Source: JACXVD01 sp047975785 (lineage in GTDB: Bacteria > Pseudomonadota > Alphaproteobacteria > Sphingomonadales > Sphingomonadaceae). From it: a DNA stretch of 18,513 nt. The notes beneath the pieces are model-generated. The model ran no database searches, was not told the DNA's origin, and was given only the letters and a program-made list of their open reading frames with translations. The translations under genes were made by a program, and so were the position numbers. The number at the start of each line of letters is the position of its first letter. Positions within the stretch are counted from its first letter, which is position 1. Positions 7,310 through 15,052 of the stretch are shown here, piece after piece. The stretch spans positions 1-18,513 of the forward strand of contig JBKEEC010000035.1 of the NCBI GenBank assembly GCA_047975785.1. Reading direction: 5' to 3'.

Positions 7310-9151
7310 ATGACCGCGCCTCGCAACCTGCGTAATATTGCTATTATCGCCCATGTTGACCACGGAAAAACCACACTGGTTGACCAATTGTTCCGTCAAT
7401 CCGGCACATTCCGCGACAATCAGCGGGTCGAGGAACGGGCAATGGATTCCGGCGATCTGGAAAAAGAGCGCGGTATTACCATTCTGGCGAAATGCACATC
7501 GGTAGAATGGGATGACCCCAAAGGGGATACCGTGCGGATCAACATTGTCGATACGCCCGGCCACGCCGATTTCGGCGCCGAGGTGGAGCGTATCTTGTCT
7601 ATGGTCGATGGGGTTATCCTGCTGGTGGACAGTGCGGAAGGCGCCATGCCTCAAACCAAGTTTGTCACGGGCAAGGCACTTGCGCTGGGCCTGCGCCCGA
7701 TTGTGGTAGTCAACAAGATTGACCGGCCCGATGGCCGCCCCAGCGAGGTGCTGGACGAGGTATTTGACCTCTTCGTCAATCTCGACGCCAATGATGAGCA
7801 GCTTGATTTTCCTGTGCTTTATGCTTCGGGGCGCGACGGATATGCCAGTGAAGATATTGATGCCCGTTCGGGCACGCTTGATCCGCTGTTCCGGATGATT
7901 GTCGATCATGTTCCCGCCCCTGATCTTGATACGGATGGCCCCTTTACCTTCCTTGCAACCCTGCTTGACCGTGACAATTTCATGGGCCGTGTGCTGACAG
8001 GGCGCGTCCAGTCCGGCAAGATCAACGTCAACGATCCGATCCGCGCACTGGATGCCGATGGCAATGTTGTGGAAAGCGGGCGGGCAACCAAGCTTCTCGC
8101 CTTCCGTGGGCTGGAGCGTGTACCTGTCGAAAGCGCCCAGGCGGGAGATATTATTGCTCTGGCCGGTCTGGAAAAGGCCACTGTTGCCAATACCATCGCT
8201 GATCCTCAGGTTGAAGAACCCATTGCCGCCCAGCCGATTGATCCGCCTACCCTCGCCATGCGCTTTGCGGTGAATGACAGCCCGCTTGCAGGGCGCGAAG
8301 GGGACAAGGTGACCAGTCGCATGATCCGTGACCGGCTTGCCCGTGAGGCAGAAAGCAATGTCGCCATCCGGGTTACCGAAAGCAGCGACAAGGACAGTTT
8401 CGAAGTGGCCGGACGCGGCGAATTGCAGCTGGGCGTATTGATTGAAACCATGCGCCGCGAAGGATTTGAGCTGGGCATTTCGCGCCCACGGGTGCTGTTG
8501 CACGAAGAGAACGGCCAGCGCACAGAACCTTATGAAACCGTCGTCATTGACGTTGATGACGAATATTCCGGCACGGTGGTTGAAAAGATGCAGCGCCGCA
8601 AGGCAGAACTGACAGAAATGCGGCCTTCCGGTCAGGGCAAGACACGTATCACCTTCTCCGCTCCAAGCCGCGGCCTGATTGGCTATCATGGAGAATTTCT
8701 GTCGGATACGCGCGGCACCGGGATCATGAACCGGCTGTATGAAAAATATGGTCCCTATAAAGGTCCGATTGAAGGACGGATCAATGGCGTGCTGATTTCC
8801 AACAGTTCGGGCGAGGCGGTAGGATATGCCCTTAATGCACTGGAAGACAGGGGCATTCTGTTTGTCGGGCCACAGGCCAAGGTCTATGAAGGCATGATTA
8901 TCGGTGAAAATGCCAAGCCGGAAGATCTTGAGGTTAATCCGCTCAAAAGCAAGCAGCTGACCAATTTCCGTTCCACCGGCAAGGATGATGCTATCCGCCT
9001 GACCCCGCCCAGAATCATGACGCTGGAACAGGCTATTGCCTATATTGACGATGATGAAATGGTCGAGGTGACACCGCAAAGCATCCGCCTGCGCAAGGCC
9101 ATTCTTGACCCGCATGAGCGCAAGAAAGCAAGGCGCAAGGAAGCGGCCTGA
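7310..9151 (+). CDS. typA: Translational GTPase TypA/BipA
   Basis: Ribosome-associated GTPase of 613 residues, near the usual family length of about 605-615. It acts in the cytoplasm in large-subunit assembly and stress or low-temperature adaptation (family knowledge). GTPase motifs are intact: AHVDHGKTTL (G1, 14-23), RGIT (G2, 54-57), DTPGHADFG (G3, 81-89) and NKID (G4, 135-138). An EF-G-like beta-barrel and domains III/V follow, then the BipA-specific C-terminal domain (SNSSGEAVGYALNALEDRG). ATG at 7310 is preferred over an in-frame TTG at 7295 because MTAPRNLRNIAIIAHVDHGK matches the usual start; the ribosome-binding site is weak. Not one TTA, CTA or TCA codon occurs, a strong codon bias fitting high expression and leaving a spurious full-length open frame on the other strand. 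It ends before a strong hairpin. Confidence 0.98.
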   Translation: MTAPRNLRNIAIIAHVDHGKTTLVDQLFRQSGTFRDNQRVEERAMDSGDLEKERGITILAKCTSVEWDDPKGDTVRINIVDTPGHADFGAEVERILSMVDGVILLVDSAEGAMPQTKFVTGKALALGLRPIVVVNKIDRPDGRPSEVLDEVFDLFVNLDANDEQLDFPVLYASGRDGYASEDIDARSGTLDPLFRMIVDHVPAPDLDTDGPFTFLATLLDRDNFMGRVLTGRVQSGKINVNDPIRALDADGNVVESGRATKLLAFRGLERVPVESAQAGDIIALAGLEKATVANTIADPQVEEPIAAQPIDPPTLAMRFAVNDSPLAGREGDKVTSRMIRDRLAREAESNVAIRVTESSDKDSFEVAGRGELQLGVLIETMRREGFELGISRPRVLLHEENGQRTEPYETVVIDVDDEYSGTVVEKMQRRKAELTEMRPSGQGKTRITFSAPSRGLIGYHGEFLSDTRGTGIMNRLYEKYGPYKGPIEGRINGVLISNSSGEAVGYALNALEDRGILFVGPQAKVYEGMIIGENAKPEDLEVNPLKSKQLTNFRSTGKDDAIRLTPPRIMTLEQAIAYIDDDEMVEVTPQSIRLRKAILDPHERKKARRKEAA

Positions 9152-9158
9152 TTCCAAT

Positions 9159-9181
9159 TCCGGCAGGGGTGCCCTGCCGGA
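9159..9181. terminator. Bidirectional hairpin terminator between typA and mccA
   Basis: TCCGGCAGGG (9159-9168), loop GTG, CCCTGCCGGA (9172-9181): a perfect 10-bp GC-rich stem with a 3-base loop, placed between the convergent stops of typA (9151) and mccA (9188). There is no long T-run on either side, so termination may be partly factor-assisted. It is symmetrical and suited to both transcripts. Confidence 0.75.
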
Positions 9182-9187
9182 TAAATA

Positions 9188-11116
9188 TCAACCCTGATCA
9201 ACCGGCTGAATAACTGCCAGCACGGCCTCCACCTGCACCTGCGCACCAGCTTTGACAGCCAGGCCTGTCACCGTGCCATCAAACGGTGCGGCAAGGGCGT
9301 GCTCCATCTTCATCGCTTCCAGCACCATGAGACGCTGGCCGGCAGTAACACTGTCGCCCTCTGCCACATCAACGGCAATGACCTTGCCCGGCATTGGAGC
9401 AATAATATCACCATCATGGGCGTGATGATGGCCGGATGGGTCAGGACGGTATTCAGGAATGGCAAAGCTGGCACCACCATCAATGTAAATGCGGTTCTTC
9501 CAGTCAAACGACGTATGCCCTGACATCCAGAAAGTTTCAGCCCGGTCAAAATCAATCGGCACGTCCTGCCGCTCACCGCCAACGGCAAGCGATGCCATCA
9601 TGACACGCCCGGAATTGAGCCGGAATCCCCCCAACCCTCTGCCGGTTTCCTCATCGGTATCAGGCCAGTAGTCCTCGAAAATATTTTCTGCAGCAGCTGC
9701 CAGCACCTGCGCTGATGGCAGGGGTTCAGTCGTCAATTCATCCAGATGCTGATCAATTGTGCCTGTCGTCATGGTGGCATTGGCAAAGTCAGGCAGTTGC
9801 ATCAGGCGCGAAAGAAACCAGGCATTGGCCTTTACCGGCCATATTGCGACCGCCCTGCACGCCTGATCCATGGCATCCAGTGCAGACTTCCGGTTTTCCC
9901 CATGGACAATGATTTTTGCGATCATGGGGTCATAATAAGGGGAGACTTCGCTCCCCTGCCCAACGCCGGTTTCCACCCGTGCCGAATCCGGCAGTTTCAT
10001 GACAGTTAGCGGGCCGGTGCTGGGCAGAAAACCCTTTGCCGGATCTTCGGCATAAAGCCGCGCTTCAATAGCGTGGCCATTGATAGCCAGCTCATCCTGT
10101 TTCAGAGGGATCACCTCACCACTGGCAACGCGCAATTGCCACTCGACCAGATCAACGCCGGTTATTTCTTCTGTTACCGGATGCTCAACCTGCAACCGTG
10201 TATTCATCTCCATAAAGAATATCCGGTCCGCACGCAGCCTTCCGCCATCTCTGGCGCCTTCTTCGCCACTGGCATCGGCAATAAATTCAATCGTGCCAGC
10301 ACCTTCATACGCCACCGCCTTTGCCGCACGCACTGCAGCAGCACAGATTTCCTCGCGGGTCGCCTCGTCCATCCCCGGTGCGGGGGCTTCTTCAACCACT
10401 TTCTGGTGACGGCGCTGGAGTGAACAGTCACGTTCGAACAGATGCACCACATTTCCGTGGCTGTCTCCAAACACCTGCACTTCAATATGGCGGGGGGAAG
10501 TAATCCATTTTTCCAGAAGCACATCTTCGTTGCCAAAGCTGGCTTTTGCCTCACGTTGGCAGCTTTCCAGCGCAGCAGAAAAATCCGCCGGATCATCTAC
10601 CTTGCGCATCCCTTTGCCACCGCCGCCAACAACAGCCTTGATCAGCACCGGATAGCCGATAGCATCTGCCTCGGAAGCGAGACGCTCAGGAGACTGGTCC
10701 TTGCCTTCATATCCCGGTGTCACCGGAACACCGGCATTACGCATCAGCTTTTTCGCAGCATCTTTCAGCCCCATCGCCTCGATGCTTTCCGGCTTTGGCC
10801 CGACCCAGATCAGACCGGCATCCATCACCGCGCGGGCAAAATCGGCATTTTCAGACAGAAACCCGTAGCCAGGATGGATCGCTTCTGCCCCGCTATCCCG
10901 TGCCGCCGCAAGAACACGATCACCCAGCAGATAGCTTTCCGCCGCAGGCGAGGCACCAATATGCACGGCTTCATCTGCCTGTCTGACATGGAGCGCATCT
11001 GCATCCGCATCGGAAAAGACGGCAATAGTGCGAATATTCATGGCCCGCGCCGTGCGGATAATCCGGCAGGCAATTTCTCCGCGATTGGCAATAAGGAGAG
11101 ATTTCATCATGGTCAT
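9188..11116 (-). CDS. mccA: 3-Methylcrotonyl-CoA carboxylase, biotin-carrying alpha subunit
   Basis: The 642-residue biotin carboxylase/biotin carrier subunit (LiuD). It carboxylates its own biotin with ATP and bicarbonate, for transfer by MccB to 3-methylcrotonyl-CoA in leucine breakdown. Visible: N-terminal domain from LLIANRGEIACRI, ATP-grasp glycine loop GGGGKGM (164-170), HIEVQ (210-214), ERDCSLQRRHQK (228-239), the EMNTRLQVEHPVTE active-site block (303-316), and a C-terminal biotinyl domain with EAMKMEH, Lys603 being the biotinylation site. Residues 281-298 form a polar insert absent from the E. coli biotin carboxylase subunit. The ATG at 11116 overlaps the mccB stop by one base (TAATG); AGGA lies 4 bases upstream, so ATG at 11110 or 11107 is also possible. 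Acetyl- or propionyl-CoA carboxylase is the alternative for such a chain alone; the MccB and Ivd neighbours decide for MCC. Confidence 0.95.
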   Translation of the reverse strand: MTMMKSLLIANRGEIACRIIRTARAMNIRTIAVFSDADADALHVRQADEAVHIGASPAAESYLLGDRVLAAARDSGAEAIHPGYGFLSENADFARAVMDAGLIWVGPKPESIEAMGLKDAAKKLMRNAGVPVTPGYEGKDQSPERLASEADAIGYPVLIKAVVGGGGKGMRKVDDPADFSAALESCQREAKASFGNEDVLLEKWITSPRHIEVQVFGDSHGNVVHLFERDCSLQRRHQKVVEEAPAPGMDEATREEICAAAVRAAKAVAYEGAGTIEFIADASGEEGARDGGRLRADRIFFMEMNTRLQVEHPVTEEITGVDLVEWQLRVASGEVIPLKQDELAINGHAIEARLYAEDPAKGFLPSTGPLTVMKLPDSARVETGVGQGSEVSPYYDPMIAKIIVHGENRKSALDAMDQACRAVAIWPVKANAWFLSRLMQLPDFANATMTTGTIDQHLDELTTEPLPSAQVLAAAAENIFEDYWPDTDEETGRGLGGFRLNSGRVMMASLAVGGERQDVPIDFDRAETFWMSGHTSFDWKNRIYIDGGASFAIPEYRPDPSGHHHAHDGDIIAPMPGKVIAVDVAEGDSVTAGQRLMVLEAMKMEHALAAPFDGTVTGLAVKAGAQVQVEAVLAVIQPVDQG

Positions 11117-12729
11117 TACATCCTGAACACACCAAAGCGGGGAGTCTCTGCTATCGGAGCTTCCAGCGTTGCAGCAAAAGCCAGACCCAGAACATCGCGG
11201 GTTTGTGCCGGATCGATCACCCCGTCATCCCACAGGCGCGCGGTGGCGTAATAGGGGTTGCCCTCGTCCTCGTATTTCTGGCGGATCGGGGCCTTGAACG
11301 CCTCTGCCTGCTCATCTGTCCAGCTTTCGGCGTCACGATGGACGGTGGCCAGCACTGATGCCGCCTGTTCGCCGCCCATCACGGAAATGCGGGCATTGGG
11401 CCAGGTAAACAGGAATCGAGGGCTATATGCGCGCCCGGCCATACCATAATTTCCTGCACCGAAACTCCCGCCGATAACCACGGTGATTTTGGGCACGGTA
11501 GCGGTGGCAACCGCTGTCACCAGCTTGGCGCCGTGTTTGGCGATACCTTCTGCCTCATATTTCCCGCCGACCATGAAGCCGCTGATATTTTGCAGGAACA
11601 GCAGCGGAATACGGCGCTGGCAGGCAAGTTCGATGAAATGTGCGCCCTTCACCGCACTTTCGGAAAACAACACGCCATTATTGGCAAGAATTGCCACCGG
11701 CATTCCCCAGATATGGGCAAAGCCGCATACCAGCGTGTTGCCATAAAGCGCCTTGAACTCCTGAAACTCACTGCCATCAACCAGTCGGGCGATCACTTCA
11801 TGCACATCATAGGGTGCACGCACATCATCGGGGATAATCGCATAAAGGTCATCCGCATCAAACTGCGGTGGTCGTGGCGTTTTCAGACGAATATCCTTCG
11901 CAGCACCTGTATTTTCACCCAGCTGGCTCACGATGTCGCGAACAATCATCAATGCGTGTTCGTCATTTTCGGCCAGATGATCGACCACTCCGGATTTTCT
12001 GGCGTGAAGATCACCCCCACCCAGATCCTCTGCGCTGATTTCCTCGCCCGTCGCGGCCTTGACCAGCGGAGGGCCGGCAAGAAAAATCGTGCCCTGCTCG
12101 CGCACAATCACCGTTTCATCGCTCATCGCCGGAACATAGGCACCGCCCGCTGTGCAACTGCCCATCACGCAGGCAATCTGCGGGATGCCCAGCGCGCTCA
12201 TATTCGCCTGATTGAAGAAGATGCGCCCGAAATGCTCTCTGTCAGGAAAAACCTCGGCCTGATGGGGCAGGTTTGCCCCGCCGCTATCGACCAGATAAAT
12301 ACAGGGAAGCCGGTTCTCCTGTGCAATCTCCTGCGCACGCAAATGTTTCTTCACGGTCATGGGGTAATAAGTGCCACCCTTCACCGTGGCATCATTACAC
12401 ACAATCATCACCTGTCTGCCGGAAACACGGCCAATACCGGCGATGATACCGGCACCGTTTATGTCTCCATCATACAGGTCATTTGCCGCAAGCTGGCCTA
12501 TTTCCAGAAATGGTGCGCCCGGGTCCAGCAGGCGTTCTACACGTTGACGAGGGAGGAGCTTGCCGCGCGCGACATGGCGCTCCCGGCTTTTTTCCGGCCC
12601 ACCTTGCGCTGCATGGGCAACACGCGCGCGCAACTGGTCTACCAATGCGCTGTTATGCGCAAACCGTGTCTTTGCATCGGGGCTATCGCGGTCCAGCTTG
12701 CTGGAAAGAACAGGTGCTGTCATCACCAT
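11116..12729 (-). CDS. mccB: 3-Methylcrotonyl-CoA carboxylase, carboxyltransferase beta subunit
   Basis: The 537-residue carboxyltransferase (LiuB), which moves the carboxyl group from biotin on MccA to 3-methylcrotonyl-CoA, giving 3-methylglutaconyl-CoA; cytoplasmic, in complex with MccA. Segments diagnostic for MCC rather than propionyl-CoA carboxylase are clear: LPCIYLVDSGGANLPHQAEV (141-160), FPDREHFGRIFFNQANMS (161-178), GSCTAGGAYVP (190-200) and GTIFLAGPPLVKAATGEE, closely matching human MCCC2 as I recall it. The start ATG at 12729 overlaps the ivd stop (TGATG), indicating translational coupling. GTG at 12732 and ATG at 12723 are alternatives, none with a strong ribosome-binding site. 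Second gene of ivd-mccB-mccA. Confidence 0.97.
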   Translation of the reverse strand: MVMTAPVLSSKLDRDSPDAKTRFAHNSALVDQLRARVAHAAQGGPEKSRERHVARGKLLPRQRVERLLDPGAPFLEIGQLAANDLYDGDINGAGIIAGIGRVSGRQVMIVCNDATVKGGTYYPMTVKKHLRAQEIAQENRLPCIYLVDSGGANLPHQAEVFPDREHFGRIFFNQANMSALGIPQIACVMGSCTAGGAYVPAMSDETVIVREQGTIFLAGPPLVKAATGEEISAEDLGGGDLHARKSGVVDHLAENDEHALMIVRDIVSQLGENTGAAKDIRLKTPRPPQFDADDLYAIIPDDVRAPYDVHEVIARLVDGSEFQEFKALYGNTLVCGFAHIWGMPVAILANNGVLFSESAVKGAHFIELACQRRIPLLFLQNISGFMVGGKYEAEGIAKHGAKLVTAVATATVPKITVVIGGSFGAGNYGMAGRAYSPRFLFTWPNARISVMGGEQAASVLATVHRDAESWTDEQAEAFKAPIRQKYEDEGNPYYATARLWDDGVIDPAQTRDVLGLAFAATLEAPIAETPRFGVFRM

Positions 12730-13895
12730 CACCCCGCCGCGCCAATCAATTCCCGCCCGATCAGCATCCGGCGGATCTCGTTTGTTCCGGCACCGATATC
12801 CAGCAGTTTTGCATCACGCAGAAAACGCTCCACCGGCCAGTCTTTGGTGTAGCCCGCTCCGCCCAGTGCCTGCACTGCCTCTCCGGCGGCACGAAAAGCG
12901 TTTTCACTTGCCAGCAAGATCGCTCCTGCAGCATCAAACCGGGTGGTCTGGCCTGCATCACAGGCCTTGGCTACAGCATAGATATAGGCGCGTGCCGATT
13001 GTAGCGCGACATACATATCCGCCACCTTGGCCTGCATCAGCTGGAAAGCGCCTATTGGCTTTCCAAATTGCTTTCTCTCGCGGATATAGGGCAGCACCAC
13101 ATCCAGACAGGCCTGAATGATACCGGTCTGGATGCCAGACAGCACAACCCGTTCATAATCCAGACCGCTCATCAGCACACCAACTCCACCATTGAGCGGC
13201 CCCATAATATTGCCTTCCGGCACGAAGCAGTCATCAAATACCAGTTCTGCAGTGGGGCTGCCACGCATTCCCATCTTGTCAATCTTCTGGCCGATGGAAA
13301 AGCCGGGCATGTCCTTTTCAATCAGGAAGGCGGTGATTCCCCGGCTACCGGCCTCCATCTCGGTTTTGGCATAAACCACCAGCACATCGGCATAGGTCGC
13401 ATTGGTTATCCAGAACTTGGTCCCGTTCAGTCTGAAGCCGCCTGCCACCGGATCAGCCCGCAATTTCATCGCCACCACATCTGACCCCGCACTGGTCTCG
13501 CTCATGGCCAGAGAGCCAACATGCTCTCCGCTTACCAGTTTGGGCAGATATTTTGCCTTCTGGTCAGGATTGCCCCAGCGCCTGATCTGGTTGACGCAAA
13601 GATTGGAATGCGCGCCATAGGACAGACCCACAGATGCGCTTGCCCGGCTTACTTCCTCGACTGCAACCACATGCTCCAGATAGCCAAGCCCCAACCCGCC
13701 ATATTCTTCCTCAACCGTTATACCATGAAGGCCAAGCGCTCCCATTTGCGGCCATAATTCCTGCGGAAACCAGTCATCCCGATCAATCCGTCCGGCAAGA
13801 GGTGCAATCTGTTCGTCAGCGAAACGGGCCGTGGTTTCGCGGATCATCTGCGCATTATCCCCCAGCGCAAAATCAAAATCTGGCGTGGCACGCAT
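12729..13895 (-). CDS. ivd: Isovaleryl-CoA dehydrogenase
   Basis: FAD-dependent acyl-CoA dehydrogenase (LiuA) of 388 residues that oxidises isovaleryl-CoA to 3-methylcrotonyl-CoA and passes electrons to ETF. Seen: acyl-CoA dehydrogenase signature LAMSETSAGSD (129-139), FWITNATYADVLVVYAKT (161-178), LSYGAHSNLCVNQI (91-104, almost identical to mammalian IVD as I recall it), and ALGGAGYTKDW near the C-terminus. The catalytic base specific to isovaleryl-CoA dehydrogenases is present as Glu248 in GLDYERVV, the position where other family members do not place it. The start ATG at 13895 has a perfect AGGAGGA site 7 bases upstream, the best in the window. First gene of the leucine operon; its promoter region faces the LysR gene and holds an 18-bp palindrome. 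Confidence 0.97.
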   Translation of the reverse strand: MRATPDFDFALGDNAQMIRETTARFADEQIAPLAGRIDRDDWFPQELWPQMGALGLHGITVEEEYGGLGLGYLEHVVAVEEVSRASASVGLSYGAHSNLCVNQIRRWGNPDQKAKYLPKLVSGEHVGSLAMSETSAGSDVVAMKLRADPVAGGFRLNGTKFWITNATYADVLVVYAKTEMEAGSRGITAFLIEKDMPGFSIGQKIDKMGMRGSPTAELVFDDCFVPEGNIMGPLNGGVGVLMSGLDYERVVLSGIQTGIIQACLDVVLPYIRERKQFGKPIGAFQLMQAKVADMYVALQSARAYIYAVAKACDAGQTTRFDAAGAILLASENAFRAAGEAVQALGGAGYTKDWPVERFLRDAKLLDIGAGTNEIRRMLIGRELIGAAG

Positions 13896-13925
13896 GGCTC
13901 AATCCTCCTACCCGGGAATCTGTTT

Positions 13926-13954
13926 ATTATGTTGCGAAATACGACTCATGCATG
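13926..13954 (-). promoter_or_regulatory. Candidate ivd-mccB-mccA promoter
   Basis: On the minus strand, CATAAT (13931-13926) is a fair -10 element. A -35 hexamer 17 bases upstream would be CATGCA (13954-13949), a poor match that lies exactly inside one arm of the palindrome. A weak -35 covered by an operator suits a regulator-dependent promoter. Transcription would start near 13919, with a leader of about 25 bases. Confidence 0.4.
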
Positions 13955-13966
13955 AATTTTCATGCA
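13949..13966. promoter_or_regulatory. Perfect 18-bp palindrome, candidate operator
   Basis: TGCATGAA (13949-13956), TT, TTCATGCA (13959-13966): exact 8-bp arms with a 2-base spacer in the 146-base gap between divergent ivd and the LysR gene. The position overlaps the putative -35 of ivd. It is shaped like a dimeric regulator site, but its centre does not fall on a T-N11-A LysR box, so the binding protein is not certain. Confidence 0.6.
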
Positions 13967-14006
13967 CGGGCCTTGTGAGATAATCCCGCCTGAGCCCAAA
14001 AGAAAA

Positions 14007-14033
14007 TTGAAACTTTGCCAATAGTATTATAGA
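14007..14033 (+). promoter_or_regulatory. Candidate promoter of the LysR gene, possibly leaderless
   Basis: TTGAAA (14007-14012) and TATAGA (14028-14033), spacer 15 bases. Transcription would begin 6-8 bases after the -10, at 14039-14042, on or next to the ATG at 14042. No ribosome-binding site precedes that ATG (only a T-rich run), so a leaderless mRNA fits. Confidence 0.4.
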
Positions 14034-14041
14034 TTTTTTCT

Positions 14042-14905
14042 ATGATAAAGCGATCGCATATCCGGCAATTTCTGGCAGTTGTTGAAGCAGGCAGTTTTAC
14101 CCAGGCCGCTGCAAGCCTTCACATCACCCAACCGACCCTGTCAGCCGGGATTTCCGATCTTGAACGCATGGTAGGAACGAAGCTGTTTGTCCGCAACCGG
14201 CGGCGGATCCGCATGACAGAGGCGGGAGGAAAATTCCTCCCGATTGCCCGCGATCTTGATCATAATTTTCAGGTGGCTGACAATTTCGGCCAGTCTCACC
14301 AATCCGACTGGCCCGATTGCCGGATTGGAATATTGCCGACGCTTCCCGACATCATATTACAACAATGCATATCGCAACTGTCGGCGCATTATAGTCTTGA
14401 AATTGTTGAAGGCAGCGCGATAGATCTGCGCAAACGGATGGAGCGCGGGCGGATTGATCTGGCAATCACCCTGATTGACAAGGAAAGCTCCGCTCCTGAC
14501 AGCGTAGCCCTGATCCATGAACCTTACGTCATGTTTGCCCATAAAAATCATGAACTGGCTCGTCGTGACAGTGTCATGCCGGAGGAGTTGGCAAGCGAAA
14601 TCATGATTGCCCGGCGCAGTTGCGAATTGCTGGAAGAAACCAGCCGATTTTTTACGCGTCATCGTGTGCGGCCCCGATTTTCCTTGCGCTCTGACAATGA
14701 TGCGCGGTGCCTGACTATGGTTGCAGCCGGTATCGGGATTACCACGGCCCCGTTATCCTTTGCTGATGAACGACTGGCCCAGATTCCCGTTTACGGATAT
14801 GATTACCACCGCATAATCGGGTTCAGACTATCAGCGAACTGGCAGGAGGATACGGAGCGCCTGTCCCTTGTGCGTCAGATTGCAGCATCACTGGATCATG
14901 GATAA
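14042..14905 (+). CDS. LysR-family transcriptional regulator
   Basis: A 287-residue LysR-type regulator. The N-terminal winged helix-turn-helix covers about residues 5-60, with the family pattern FLAVVEAGSFTQAAASLHIT, QPTLSAGISDLE and GTKLFVRN. A linker follows, then an effector-binding domain from about residue 92 (CRIGILPTLPDII) to the end, of the periplasmic-binding-protein fold. LysR proteins often sit divergent from the operon they control and bind between the two, which here points to ivd-mccB-mccA. The downstream M3 peptidase gene, 147 bases away on the same strand, is a second possible target. The ligand is unknown; a CoA ester or keto acid of leucine breakdown would be logical. The effector domain is divergent enough that I cannot name a subfamily. 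No ribosome-binding site is visible at the start. Confidence 0.92.
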   Translation: MIKRSHIRQFLAVVEAGSFTQAAASLHITQPTLSAGISDLERMVGTKLFVRNRRRIRMTEAGGKFLPIARDLDHNFQVADNFGQSHQSDWPDCRIGILPTLPDIILQQCISQLSAHYSLEIVEGSAIDLRKRMERGRIDLAITLIDKESSAPDSVALIHEPYVMFAHKNHELARRDSVMPEELASEIMIARRSCELLEETSRFFTRHRVRPRFSLRSDNDARCLTMVAAGIGITTAPLSFADERLAQIPVYGYDYHRIIGFRLSANWQEDTERLSLVRQIAASLDHG

Positions 14906-15052
14906 AATCCGCCCGATGCAGCGGAAAAGGTTGCAATCGCAATTAATCTGCGGTTCAACGCCAAAGGCTCAACAGGCCAGATACATCACGCTGATTCCGG
15001 CATCATGTTCTGCCCGGATCAAAGGTCTGATCCTGATCAAAATGGAGTGAAT

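Noticed and set aside
7307..9157. A 616-codon open frame antisense to the whole of typA
   Set aside because: Its codons lie exactly on those of typA, so it stays open only because typA uses no TTA, CTA or TCA codons. The product has no recognisable domain; it is a codon-bias shadow.
11533..12852. A 439-codon plus-strand frame over mccB
   Set aside because: Same codon-register antisense effect as for typA; the minus-strand frame carries all MCC beta motifs and this one none.
14868..15050. Small frame between the LysR and peptidase genes
   Set aside because: It overlaps the end of the LysR gene, has a basic low-complexity product and no ribosome-binding site; the peptidase start is explained by GGAG at 15044-15047.
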